Positions 34,442-43,082 of a DNA stretch of 55,721 nt are shown here, one piece after another (position 1 is the stretch's first letter; every line of letters starts with the position of its first letter). Made by a program: the position numbers and the translations under genes. The stretch lies in contig ONWV01000003.1 in the NCBI GenBank assembly GCA_900321635.1, forward strand, positions 1 through 55,721, read 5' to 3'. The notes below the pieces were generated by a model. That model was given only the letters and a program-made list of their open reading frames with translations. It did no database searches and was not told the DNA's origin. The stretch is from an uncultured Spirochaetaceae bacterium. Its GTDB lineage: Bacteria; Spirochaetota; Spirochaetia; Sphaerochaetales; Sphaerochaetaceae.

Positions 34442-35974
34442 TCAATAGTGGGCATAGCCCGCTTTGACGTACCTGTCTGTAATTTCCTTTACGTAGCCGT
34501 TGTATCTGGCGCACTCCTCGGGGTCGTTGGATACAACTTCCCAGCGGCACATGGCTTCTTCGCTTCTGGAGATTCTCTGTGCCACCTGGACCCATTTGGT
34601 GCCTTCAAGAGAGTAGTCTGCGCTGAAAGTCTTTGGCAGATTGAATCTCATAAGGCATGCATCCAGGTCGCTTCCGTCGTCCATATCCTTGATGATTGTG
34701 GCACCGAGGTCAGTCATCTTCTTTTCGACCTCATCCATGAGAAGAGGCATCTTCTCAGGTGCTGCCTCGCAGTGAAGCGGCCATTCCCTTTCCCTGAAAA
34801 GCGAAGTCTGAAGTTTGTAGGCTCTCTCATAGGCTGCTACGTCTTCCTTGTAGCATCTTGCGCTTAAAAGAGCGATGAAAAGAGTGGACTCGATTGCGGC
34901 AAAACCCTTTGAAAGGTCATCCGGATCGTAGGGGTAGTTCATGTAGTAGTGGGCACTTTCTTCCTCGGCTGCAAAGTATCCGTCTTTGCAGTGTTCGCGT
35001 AGCTTCTCCTTGATGAAGGAGTGTCCGTTTCTGATTATGTGGACCTTCACGCCGCTTTTGGCAATCTCGCAAAGCGAAAGGGGAATTGCCTTTACATCGG
35101 CATAGACATCCATCTTCTTTCCGCCGTAGATCCCGATCATCTTCTTGACGATGATGGACATATTGAGACCCGGAACAATCTGGTCGCCGTTGGGTGCCAT
35201 GAGATCCACTCTGTCGCCGTCTCCGTCGAAGCAGAATCCGAAGTCAAAATGCCCTTCCTTCATTGCGACTCTGGCAGGTGCTATGGATGTCTCGATAATC
35301 GGGTTCGGGTCTCCCTGTCTGAAGAATCCGTCGGGAACGATGTTTCTGACTTCAAGGTCAGCTCCTGCTTTCTGGAAAGCAAGTGCAATCTCGCTTCCTG
35401 CAGATCCGTTGAGGAACTCAAGAAGAATCTTTGTTCCCTTCAGGCTTCCTTCTTTGACACCTGAAAGTCTCATGCAGTAGCTGATATAGTCCTCAAGGTA
35501 GTTGATGATGGTGAGTTTTGCGTGCTTGTCGCCATCGACCTTGGCATCGGCGATGTAGAGCTCCTTGATCTTGGCGATTCCGTCGGCGGGGCCGCATCCG
35601 AACGCGATGGGGGAGACCTCTGGGGCAAGAAGCTTAAGTCCGATGTACTCGGCGGGGTTGTGAGAGGCGGTGACCATGATGCCTGCGCTCTGACGCTCCT
35701 TCATGCAGCTGAAGTAGAACTGGCATGTGGAAATCGGAAGCGGATTGAGAAGAACATCGATTCCTGCCTTTCTGAAAAGCCTCGTCAGGCCCTCGGCAAG
35801 CTCGGGGACATAAAGACGCGTGTCACGGCCGATCACAATGGATTTGGCCTTCACATAGTCCCGGTAATAGACTGCAATGGCGTTGTACAGCCTCTCCTTC
35901 TGCTGGTCGTTTATGGCATTATGCCTGGTTCTTATGTCGTACTGCTTGAACATTGAAAGGTTCAGATTGTCCAT
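34442..35974 (-). CDS. Phosphomannomutase/phosphoglucomutase family protein
   Basis: A 510-residue alpha-D-phosphohexomutase. The active-site serine loop MVTASHNPAEYIG (residues about 99-111), the metal loop FCFDGDGDRVD (near 241-251) and the sugar-binding FAAEEESAHYY segment are all clear. Which sugar is the substrate (mannose, glucose or glucosamine phosphate) cannot be read from sequence alone. Start ATG 35974 has AAGGAG upstream, preceded by a small palindrome TCCGCATTTGCGGA at 35989-36002. It is a single gene on the minus strand, possibly with its own promoter (TATAAT at 36010-36015 complement). Confidence 0.9.
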   Translation of the reverse strand: MDNLNLSMFKQYDIRTRHNAINDQQKERLYNAIAVYYRDYVKAKSIVIGRDTRLYVPELAEGLTRLFRKAGIDVLLNPLPISTCQFYFSCMKERQSAGIMVTASHNPAEYIGLKLLAPEVSPIAFGCGPADGIAKIKELYIADAKVDGDKHAKLTIINYLEDYISYCMRLSGVKEGSLKGTKILLEFLNGSAGSEIALAFQKAGADLEVRNIVPDGFFRQGDPNPIIETSIAPARVAMKEGHFDFGFCFDGDGDRVDLMAPNGDQIVPGLNMSIIVKKMIGIYGGKKMDVYADVKAIPLSLCEIAKSGVKVHIIRNGHSFIKEKLREHCKDGYFAAEEESAHYYMNYPYDPDDLSKGFAAIESTLFIALLSARCYKEDVAAYERAYKLQTSLFREREWPLHCEAAPEKMPLLMDEVEKKMTDLGATIIKDMDDGSDLDACLMRFNLPKTFSADYSLEGTKWVQVAQRISRSEEAMCRWEVVSNDPEECARYNGYVKEITDRYVKAGYAHY

Positions 35975-36040
35975 GCCTCAGTCTCCTTTCCGCATTTGCG
36001 GACAGTGTAATTATAACGGCTGTGAACTTGTTTAATAAAC

Positions 36041-36059
36041 AACTTTTCGACTAAAAGTT
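36041..36059 (-). terminator. AT-rich hairpin at end of second TAXI gene
   Basis: AACTTTT at 36041-36047 pairs with AAAAGTT at 36053-36059 and overlaps the TAXI stop codon. A second palindrome of the form TTGTTTA-A-TAAACAA follows. Both stems are A/T only, so this is a weak terminator candidate at best. Confidence 0.35.
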
Positions 36060-37031
36060 TAGGATCTCTTCGTAATAGCGTCTGGCTCCGTCATGAAGCG
36101 GAAGGCCTGCGATGTCCTTCACTGCATCATTTACGCTCAATCCCCTGAGGCTGCTCTGGGATTCTCCCAAGTCACCCATATTCTCCCAAAGCGTTTTTGT
36201 GAGCATGTACACAGTCTCTTCATCAAGATCCGAAGAGCAGAACATCACCATCTTGATTGCCGTTGTCCGAACATCTTCGTTCTGGTTCGGATAGGATCCT
36301 GCAGGAATTGTGTAGCTGACATACCATGGGTATTCGGCCTTGAGCTTTTCGATTGTTGCCTCGTCTATTTCAAGCAGGTGGCATCCTGTGGACAGGGCCT
36401 GGCTCACCGCCGCAGCGGGAATTCCGCTCATGATCCATGAACCGTCAAGCTGCCCGTTTGCAAGAAGCTCGGCTGAGTCGGAGAAGGAGATATATTCGGC
36501 CCGGATGTCGTCCGGGTATTTAAGTCCTGCTGCGGTGAAATGATTGCTGCATTCACCTTCTACACTGGACCCAAGTGCGGCCACAGCAAAGTGTTTTCCT
36601 TTTACATCTTCAAGAGTCTGTATGCCGCTTTTCTGTGTGACCACAACCTGATTTGGGTTGAGATACAGGCCTGCTATGACCCGAAGTTTCGGATTTGCCC
36701 TTCCTTCGAAGCTGTCTGTTCCGTAGAAACTCTGCCAGCAGTTGGAGCTGATTGCTATGGAGACCTGGCTTTCACCGTCTGCAATCTGATTAAGATTGTC
36801 TATTCCTCCGTTTGATGCCTGGCTTGAGGCTTTGACGAAAGGAATCTGATTATTCCACATGTTTGTTATTGCCGCGCCTACGGAATACAGTGCACCTGAA
36901 GCCCCGGCTGTGGGAAAACGCAGTACTACGGTCGGATGCGTATTGGAAGAGGGGACTTCCGCTTTTCCGCCGGCTGAGATGCAGAACAAGGCTGATGTGA
37001 GAATAAGAAATAAAGCCAGAATCTTTTTCAT
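36051..37031 (-). CDS. TRAP transporter TAXI-family solute-binding protein, second system
   Basis: A 326-residue periplasmic protein with a signal peptide (ILALFLILTSALFCISAGGK; a cysteine lies inside it but the context is not a good lipobox). The mature start, VVLRFPTAGASGALYSVGA, is the TAXI N-terminal signature. Later GKHFAVAALGSSVEGECSNHF matches the ligand-pocket region. It is the last gene of the permease-TAXI pair and starts seven bases after the permease stop, the reverse of the order in the first TRAP system. No clear ribosome binding site, so translation is probably coupled. Confidence 0.88.
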   Translation of the reverse strand: MKKILALFLILTSALFCISAGGKAEVPSSNTHPTVVLRFPTAGASGALYSVGAAITNMWNNQIPFVKASSQASNGGIDNLNQIADGESQVSIAISSNCWQSFYGTDSFEGRANPKLRVIAGLYLNPNQVVVTQKSGIQTLEDVKGKHFAVAALGSSVEGECSNHFTAAGLKYPDDIRAEYISFSDSAELLANGQLDGSWIMSGIPAAAVSQALSTGCHLLEIDEATIEKLKAEYPWYVSYTIPAGSYPNQNEDVRTTAIKMVMFCSSDLDEETVYMLTKTLWENMGDLGESQSSLRGLSVNDAVKDIAGLPLHDGARRYYEEILNF

Positions 37032-37038
37032 GCTGAGC

Positions 37039-38922
37039 TTACATTACATTATTCTTTTGTTTATTTCTACGTGTTTGAATCTGAAAGACGATGAGGGCCG
37101 CAGCCAGAACCAGACCGCAGAGGTCAGTCACAGAACCGGGATAAAGAAGTAAAAGCGACGCTGCGGCAAAAAGAATTCTTTCAATCCAGTTCTGTTTTGT
37201 CAGAAAGTATCCTTCCAGGGCGCTGCTTAAAAGAACGGTTCCTATTGCCGCACTTGCTGTTGCCGTAAGTGTCATGTAGACGGATGAGCTCTGAGCAAGC
37301 GGAAGAAGAACAGGATTTGACAAGAAGAACATCGGAATGATGAAACCTATAAGAGCAAGTCTCACAGAAAGAAGTCCTGTCTTTGTCTGGTCGGCATCCG
37401 CAATTCCCGCGGCAACAAAGCAACTTATGGCAACAGGAGGAGTGATGTTCGAAAGACAGGCATAAATCAGGCAGAACATGTGGGCTGCAAGAGGAATGGC
37501 TCCGGCTTTGAGAAGCACCGGAACTGCAACAGCCTGAACTATGACATAGGCGGCCACACCCGGAACTCCCATTCCAAGAACAACGGAAATAACCATCACA
37601 AGAAGTCCGACAAGGAAAAGACTGCCGGATGCAAGGCCGTTTGTGATCATGTACCCTATGTTCAGACCAAGGCTTGTCAGTGTCACCGTTGCAATGATGA
37701 TTCCAATAAGCAGACACGGGACTCCAACCGTCACGGCGCTTTTGGCACCGTCCGTGCACGAGGCGATGATCTTATCCCATGTCATCCTGGTATCTTTCTT
37801 GATCCATGAAGAGGCTACCGTGACAGGTATTGCAAGAGATGCCGCAAAGAGCGGGCTTCTTCCGATCAGCATGACGGAAATCAGGACCACAAGCGGAATC
37901 ATCAGATGCCAGCCTTTTTTTAGAACATCCCTGGTTCTTGGAATATCTTGTTCCGTAACACCGCACAGGCCTAATCTTTTTGCCTCAAAGTGTACGGACA
38001 TCATAAGTCCCAGATAATACAAAAACGCCGGGACCATGGCAGCCAGAATCACCGTTGTGTATCTTATGCCAAGAAATTCCGCCATGATGAATCCTACAGC
38101 ACCCATCACAGGAGGGCAGAACTGTCCGCCTGTTGATGAAGTGGCCTCAACTGCCGCTGCAAACTCGTTTTTGTAGCCGGCCTTCTTCATCATGGGAATA
38201 GTTATTGTTCCCGTTGTCGCAACATTGGCTACGGCAGATCCGTTGACCATTCCCAAAAGTGCACTTGCAACTACAGCGACCTTGGCAGGACCTCCTGGAG
38301 TTCTTCCCACAAGAGAAAGAGCCAGGTCACTGATGAAATCCGAAAACCCGCTGTATTTCAGAAATGCACCGAAAACAACGAACAGGAAGATGTAGCTTGC
38401 AAAAGCTCCGGCACCTGTTCCGAGAATTCCCTGTGTTCCCCAGAACTGGGTGATGAGAATCCTCTTAAGGGTGAACCCGTTGTGTCCCAGATAGCCTGAA
38501 AAAAACTTGCCCAGAAAGTTGTATGCGAGAAAAATGACGGCAAGGACTGTAAGGTTTTTGGAAATCCTGCGTCCTGCCTCAAGCACAACCAGAATGCCTG
38601 TAAGTGCAATGCACATCTGAAAGCTGTCTATGCGGCCTCCCAGCCGTGCCACCTGCGTGTACTTTACAATCAGATATCCGAAAGCTGTGAAAGACAGTGC
38701 AATCAGAACAAAATCAACAACCGAAAGCCTTTCTTCACCGATGCCTTGTTTCTTTCGAGCCGGATAAAGCAGGAACGTGAACAGAAGCAGAAACAGACAG
38801 TGAAATGCCCTGAGCCTGATTGCCGAAATAATGCCTAAAGTGGAGAACCAGAGCTGAAAAAGCACCCACGCCACCATCAGTGTGGATATAGCCGTATTTG
38901 CTTTTTTCCCGTAGGTTCTCAT
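37039..38922 (-). CDS. TRAP transporter fused permease, second system
   Basis: A 627-residue inner-membrane protein homologous to the one at 12515-14512, with the same DctM-type blocks: VNGSAVANVATTGTITIPMM, SSTGGQFCPPVMGAVGFIMA and VVLGMGVPGVAAYVIVQAVA. About 16 membrane segments are expected. It starts with ATG 38922, with AAGGCGGA upstream as a weak ribosome binding site. It works with the TAXI protein that follows; the ligand is unknown. The two permeases are similar in their core but differ elsewhere, so this is an old duplication or separate acquisition rather than a recent one. Confidence 0.91.
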   Translation of the reverse strand: MRTYGKKANTAISTLMVAWVLFQLWFSTLGIISAIRLRAFHCLFLLLFTFLLYPARKKQGIGEERLSVVDFVLIALSFTAFGYLIVKYTQVARLGGRIDSFQMCIALTGILVVLEAGRRISKNLTVLAVIFLAYNFLGKFFSGYLGHNGFTLKRILITQFWGTQGILGTGAGAFASYIFLFVVFGAFLKYSGFSDFISDLALSLVGRTPGGPAKVAVVASALLGMVNGSAVANVATTGTITIPMMKKAGYKNEFAAAVEATSSTGGQFCPPVMGAVGFIMAEFLGIRYTTVILAAMVPAFLYYLGLMMSVHFEAKRLGLCGVTEQDIPRTRDVLKKGWHLMIPLVVLISVMLIGRSPLFAASLAIPVTVASSWIKKDTRMTWDKIIASCTDGAKSAVTVGVPCLLIGIIIATVTLTSLGLNIGYMITNGLASGSLFLVGLLVMVISVVLGMGVPGVAAYVIVQAVAVPVLLKAGAIPLAAHMFCLIYACLSNITPPVAISCFVAAGIADADQTKTGLLSVRLALIGFIIPMFFLSNPVLLPLAQSSSVYMTLTATASAAIGTVLLSSALEGYFLTKQNWIERILFAAASLLLLYPGSVTDLCGLVLAAALIVFQIQTRRNKQKNNVM

Positions 38923-39073
38923 TCTGACAATTCCGCCTTAGTTTACCGTCATAGTTTATCGTCAGAGGAAGAATGAGTTCAATCCTTCTGCCAAATGCTT
39001 GGTGTCCGATTTTTTTGTGTTGTTTTTCCGAAAAAACCGAAATATTTTCAGCACTTTTTTCGTATATAGCAGT

Positions 39074-39766
39074 ATGAAATACGAAACCAGAACAATTGAT
39101 TTCAAGTCCATCAAGGAAATGCCTTCCGAGGAGCGCCCCCGCGAAAGGCTCATCGCATCGGGTCCCCTGGGGATTTCTGATCTGGAACTGCTGTGTCTCA
39201 TCATCGGCTCCGGAAACAAAAACCGCCCTGTCCAGGACATCGCCCAGGATATCCTCTATCTGATGAACAGCAAGGGCAGCTGCGGAGTCAGCACCGAGGA
39301 CATCTCATCCATCCCAGGAGTCGGAAAAGCCAACGCCTCCCGCATCTGCGCCGCTCTTGAAATAGGACGCAGGTTCTCATTCTTCAAACCCCGTCCCTGC
39401 AAGGAGCCCAAAAACATATTCGACCTTGTCAGGCACTACGGTGACAGACAGCAGGAGCACTTTATCACCGTCATGCTCAACGGCGCCCACGAGCTCATGG
39501 GTGTCAGCGTGGTGACGGTAGGTCTTGTGAACCGCACATTGGTCCACCCCCGCGAAGTCTTCGCCGAACCCCTGAAACTAAGAGCCACCGCGATTGTCCT
39601 GGCCCACAACCACCCCTCAGGCAATCTCGAGCCCAGCCCCGACGACCTCGAGGTGACCCTCCGCATCCGCAAAGCCGGCCTCCTTCTGGGGATCGAGGTC
39701 CTTGACCACATCATTTTCAGCTTGGACGACTACAAGTCGATGATGGAGAGCGGCGAAATGTTGTGA
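39074..39766 (+). CDS. radC: RadC-family JAB/MPN domain protein
   Basis: A 230-residue protein. The N-terminal helix-hairpin-helix region includes GVGKANASRICAALE, and the C-terminal JAMM metalloprotease-like motif is intact: the HNHPSGNLEPSPDD segment with its two His and Asp, following an upstream Glu. The family's biochemical role is unresolved; the old DNA-repair label is not supported. I chose ATG 39074 (MKYETRTIDFKSIKEMP) over an earlier in-frame start that adds 25 AT-rich codons. The TATATA at 39063-39068 is so near the ATG that the message may be leaderless. Divergent from the second TRAP system. Confidence 0.9.
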   Translation: MKYETRTIDFKSIKEMPSEERPRERLIASGPLGISDLELLCLIIGSGNKNRPVQDIAQDILYLMNSKGSCGVSTEDISSIPGVGKANASRICAALEIGRRFSFFKPRPCKEPKNIFDLVRHYGDRQQEHFITVMLNGAHELMGVSVVTVGLVNRTLVHPREVFAEPLKLRATAIVLAHNHPSGNLEPSPDDLEVTLRIRKAGLLLGIEVLDHIIFSLDDYKSMMESGEML

Positions 39767-39789
39767 TTTTCACCTGGAAGCACCCTTTG

Positions 39790-39980
39790 GTTATAAAAAC
39801 TGAAATTTCGATGTAATTTATAATCATAAAAGTAATTTAATTCATATAAATGGTCGATATTATAACGTTTTTTGCCAAATTTGGATGGATCTAGTTATAA
39901 AAGACAGAGTTGAAAGCGATTTTATAACTTTTCGGAGAAAAAAATATAATAAAACTACGATTGTGAGAAGGTTTTATAAC
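39790..39980. repeat. GTTATAAAA inverted-repeat cluster, right copy
   Basis: In the 247-base gap between radC and the next gene, GTTATAAAA or its complement occurs at 39790-39800, 39894-39903, 39920-39928 (complement) and 39972-39980 (complement). The first copy is preceded by CACCCTTTG, as is a copy near 270-290 in the left cluster. The gap is strongly AT-rich and otherwise shows only a ribosome binding site (AAGGAG) at its end. It belongs to the same repeat family as 148-290. Confidence 0.6.
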
Positions 39981-40013
39981 TGCATCACTTTTTATGGTTA
40001 AAAAGGAGAAACA

Positions 40014-40814
40014 ATGATTCATGACGAATTAAATAAACGACTTACTAAGTGCAATGAAATAATAAAAGATGTTTCAAGCAAGATTAAAAAGTATCCTCAA
40101 GGACATTTGCGAGTTGTTATAGCACATCGAAAAGAGAAGAATGTACATCTGTATTTTCACAGGGAAAGGCCGACAGACTCAAACGGCAGGTATCTGTCCA
40201 AAGATGAGATGGGCTTGGCAAGGAATCTTGCGCAGAAGGAGTACTGTGAAAAGGTGCTCAGCGCGGCCAAGAAAGAAAAGAAGGAAATAGAGAAAATCTG
40301 TGTAAAATTCAGTAAGGACACCCTTCTTGAAGCATATACCAAGATGAAAAAAGGGAAGCGGATTCTGGTGGAACCATATGTGCTTCCGGATGAAGAATAT
40401 GCAAGACGTTGGCAGGCAAAGAAATATGAAGGCGGAAAGTTTGAAGAAGGAGACTCTGTCCAATACACTAAAAGGGGAGATAGAGTTAGGTCCAAATCAG
40501 AGCAGATAATCGCCGACAGGCTTTATGATGCCAAAATACCGTACAGATATGAATATCCGCTTGAGTATGTGAAAGACAGATTAATCTATACTGATTTCAC
40601 CGTACTGAATCCAAAAACAAGGAGGGTGTACAGATGGGAGCACTTCGGGAGGATGGACGATGAAAACTACAGAAAGACCTTTTTCTGGAAACAGTCCGTC
40701 TACATGAGCTGCGGCTATGTTCCTGGAGTCAATTACATCTGCACGTTTGAAGACAACGAGAATCCCTTAGATGTAAGAGTAGTGGATAAAATCATAGAAA
40801 AGATTCTTTGCTGA
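40014..40814 (+). CDS. Uncharacterised protein, probable PD-(D/E)XK-like nuclease fold
   Basis: A 266-residue protein without signal or membrane segments. An N-terminal charged helical region (residues 1-130, many K/E) is followed by a C-terminal domain with an arrangement reminiscent of PD-(D/E)XK nucleases: RSKSEQIIADRL (Glu), a YTDFTVLNP strand (Asp) and RWEHFGRMD, where the usual (D/E)xK reads ExH. I know similar proteins of unknown function from gut Firmicutes; none has an established activity. Composition is AT-richer than the neighbours and it sits beside the repeat cluster, which suggests transfer. ATG 40014 follows AAGGAG. It converges on the MalY gene, three bases away. Confidence 0.6.
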   Translation: MIHDELNKRLTKCNEIIKDVSSKIKKYPQGHLRVVIAHRKEKNVHLYFHRERPTDSNGRYLSKDEMGLARNLAQKEYCEKVLSAAKKEKKEIEKICVKFSKDTLLEAYTKMKKGKRILVEPYVLPDEEYARRWQAKKYEGGKFEEGDSVQYTKRGDRVRSKSEQIIADRLYDAKIPYRYEYPLEYVKDRLIYTDFTVLNPKTRRVYRWEHFGRMDDENYRKTFFWKQSVYMSCGYVPGVNYICTFEDNENPLDVRVVDKIIEKILC

Positions 40815-40817
40815 GGC

Positions 40818-41969
40818 TTAGTTGACGGCGCGTCTGAGTCTGTCAAGGCCGTCCATCAGCACGGATCTGGGGCAGGCGAGGTTGAAACGCAGAAACTGCC
40901 TTCCGCTTTCTCCGTACTGAGTTCCGTTGGAAAGAAAGAGTCCTGTTTTTCTTCTGATTTCAGAGGCAAAGGAAACCGAATCCGAAGTGAGCTTCGAGCA
41001 GTCAAGCCAGACCAGGTAAGTAGCCTTGGAGGGGACAACGTGAATCTGGGGAATGTTTTCATTGATGTACTTTGTCAGGGCCTTCTTGTTCTCGTAGAGG
41101 TATGAGCGAAGCTCGTCCAGCCAGGGGGCGCATTTTTCAAAGGCCGCGACAGTTGCCACTACGGAGAAGGCGTTGGGCTCGGATACCAGGTCGGTGTTCA
41201 GGGCATGGCGGATTTTGTCCCTCAGGCTTCGGTTGGGAACCATGGCTGCGGAAGACTGGATTCCGGCGATATTGAAGGCCTTTGTCGGGGCAATTGTCGT
41301 TACGCAGATGTCGCTGCAGGTCTGGGAGACGGATGCGAAGGGAATATAACTAGTTCCGGGATCTGTTATGTCGCAGTGGATTTCATCGGAAAGGACTGTG
41401 ACGTTGTGCTTGGCGCAAAGCTGTCCGATTATCTCCAGGGTGTCTCTGTCCCAGATGTTGCCGGACGGGTTCTGGGGATTGCACAGAATCATCAGGGTTG
41501 TTTTGGGATCGGAGAGCTTTTTCTCAAGATCCGAAAGGTCCATGCGGTATTCGCCGTTTTCATACACAAGCGGAGACTCAACGATGCGGCGCCTGTTGTC
41601 GTTCAGGACATTGTAAAAAGCATTGTAGACAGGGGGCTGAATCAGAACGTTCTCATCAGGGGCTGTGAGTTCTCTCACAGTGCTTGCGATGATTGGAACC
41701 ACGCCTGTGGCAAACAGCAGTGATGATGGATTGATTTCATAGTTATGGCGGGTTTTCCACCAGTGGACATAGGCTCTGCGCCATTCGTCAGGGATGACGG
41801 AGTAGCCGTAGACTCCGTTATCCATACGCTTCTGGATGGCCTCTCTGATTTCAGGAGCGGCCTGAAAATCCATGTCGGCAACCCACATGGGAAGCTCGCC
41901 GTCTTTTACGTCCCACTTGACGGAACCGGTGTTGTGTCTGTCTATGACTGTATCAAAATCGTATTTCAT
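40818..41969 (-). CDS. MalY/PatB-type PLP C-S lyase or aminotransferase
   Basis: A 383-residue fold-type I PLP enzyme. The Schiff-base lysine is K230 in APTKAFNIAG, with the CNPQNPSGN and SDEIHCDI segments that hold the cofactor. This subgroup (MalY, PatB) usually cleaves cystathionine or cysteine to give pyruvate, ammonia and a thiol, and some act as regulators; specificity here is unproven. ATG 41969 gives the typical start MKYDFDTVIDRHNTGSVKWD. It lies just downstream of tRNA-Arg on the same strand. Confidence 0.9.
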   Translation of the reverse strand: MKYDFDTVIDRHNTGSVKWDVKDGELPMWVADMDFQAAPEIREAIQKRMDNGVYGYSVIPDEWRRAYVHWWKTRHNYEINPSSLLFATGVVPIIASTVRELTAPDENVLIQPPVYNAFYNVLNDNRRRIVESPLVYENGEYRMDLSDLEKKLSDPKTTLMILCNPQNPSGNIWDRDTLEIIGQLCAKHNVTVLSDEIHCDITDPGTSYIPFASVSQTCSDICVTTIAPTKAFNIAGIQSSAAMVPNRSLRDKIRHALNTDLVSEPNAFSVVATVAAFEKCAPWLDELRSYLYENKKALTKYINENIPQIHVVPSKATYLVWLDCSKLTSDSVSFASEIRRKTGLFLSNGTQYGESGRQFLRFNLACPRSVLMDGLDRLRRAVN

Positions 41970-41982
41970 AACCTGACCCTTT

Positions 41983-42054
41983 TAGGTCCAGCGGGAATCG
42001 AACCCGCATTTCAGCCTCCGGAGGGCTGCGCCTTATCCATTGGGCTATGGACCC
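41983..42054 (-). tRNA. tRNA-Arg (anticodon CCG)
   Basis: Reading the minus strand, a cloverleaf fits: acceptor GGGTCCA with TGGACCT (first pair G-U), D arm with loop AATGGATAA, anticodon stem CAGCC/GGCTG around loop CTCCGGA (anticodon CCG), and T arm GCGGG-TTCGATT-CCCGC. The CCA end is not encoded. It reads CGG arginine codons. It sits 14 bases before the MalY start. Confidence 0.92.
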
Positions 42055-42173
42055 AGTCATGGAACACTATATGAAATCATACGGCAAGGGGCAAGCACAG
42101 TCCTTCTGAATGGTTGAAAAACGGATGCTTTTATTGGATAATCATTTTGTAAAAATAAAGTGAGAGGTGGCAG

Positions 42174-43082
42174 ATGAAACCTTCATTGTTGGTGCTTGCA
42201 GCAGGTATGGGATCCCGCTATGGCGGAGTCAAGCAGATAGATCCGGTCGGAATGCACGGAGAGACACTTTTGGACTACAGTGTCTTTGATGCAAGGCGCG
42301 CAGGATACGGAAAGGTCGTGTTCATAATCAGACCTGATATTGAGAAGGATTTTAGGGAAAGACTTTTTGACAGAATCGCCAGAAACATGGATGCAGAGTA
42401 TGTTTTCCAGACCCGTGAGAGTCTTCTTAACGAAGAACAGATCAGGGCATCTCAGGGAAGGGAGAAACCCTGGGGAACGATCCATGCCGTCATTTGTGCA
42501 AAGGATGCGGTAAAGACACCTTTCACCGTTATCAACGCTGATGACTACTATGGCCGTGAGGCGTATACGATTCTCGGTGATTATCTTTCAAAGCTCGACA
42601 ACAACAGTGACGACCACGCCATGGTCGGATACTTTCTTAAGAACACGATGAGTCCTGTCGGCAGCGTCTCAAGAGGCGTCTGCCAGGTCAAGGACGGGCT
42701 TCTTCAGGGCATGAGGGAAAACACCAAAATCGAGTTCGAGGGAAATAAAATTGTCTCACATCTTCCGGAAGGTGATGTGTATCTTACCGGAGACGAGTGG
42801 GTGTCAATGAACTTCTTCGGATTCTCTCCCAAGGTATTCGGTCTCATGTGCGATTATTTTGAGAGATTCATGAAAGACAATGCCTCGCAGCCAAAGGCCG
42901 AGGTCCTTCTTCCCAACTTCGCAGGTGAGATGGTTCAGACCGGAAAGGGCAGGATGAAGGTGTTCTCAACATCTGAGAAATGGTTCGGTATGACATATAA
43001 AGAGGACAGGGAGACTGTAAAGCAGAACCTCGCCCAGAAGACCCGCGAGGGAATCTACCCTGAGAGGTTGTGGGAGAAATGA
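42174..43082 (+). CDS. NDP-sugar nucleotidyltransferase-like protein
   Basis: A 302-residue protein with the nucleotidyltransferase N-terminus LVLAAGMGSRYGGVKQIDPV (residues 6-25) and the metal-site segment FTVINADDYYGREAY. The family transfers a nucleotide to a sugar phosphate; the actual sugar is unknown, and the missing classical Lys environment makes UTP-glucose-1-P less likely. GAGAGG-type ribosome binding sites are seen for the gene that follows, which overlaps its stop by four bases. The ATG 42174 is preceded by AGGTGG. Confidence 0.85.
   Translation: MKPSLLVLAAGMGSRYGGVKQIDPVGMHGETLLDYSVFDARRAGYGKVVFIIRPDIEKDFRERLFDRIARNMDAEYVFQTRESLLNEEQIRASQGREKPWGTIHAVICAKDAVKTPFTVINADDYYGREAYTILGDYLSKLDNNSDDHAMVGYFLKNTMSPVGSVSRGVCQVKDGLLQGMRENTKIEFEGNKIVSHLPEGDVYLTGDEWVSMNFFGFSPKVFGLMCDYFERFMKDNASQPKAEVLLPNFAGEMVQTGKGRMKVFSTSEKWFGMTYKEDRETVKQNLAQKTREGIYPERLWEK

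Noticed and set aside
35021-35480. Plus-strand open frames opposite the phosphohexomutase gene
   Set aside because: They lie fully inside a gene with intact active-site motifs on the other strand; the translations look random.
39001-39073. Upstream extension of radC by 25 codons
   Set aside because: The added codons are AT-rich low-complexity sequence, and MKYETRTIDFKSIKEMP is the normal family start.
40216-40235. Sigma54 promoter-like TGGCAAG...TTGC
   Set aside because: It lies within a coding region and the spacing is one base too long.
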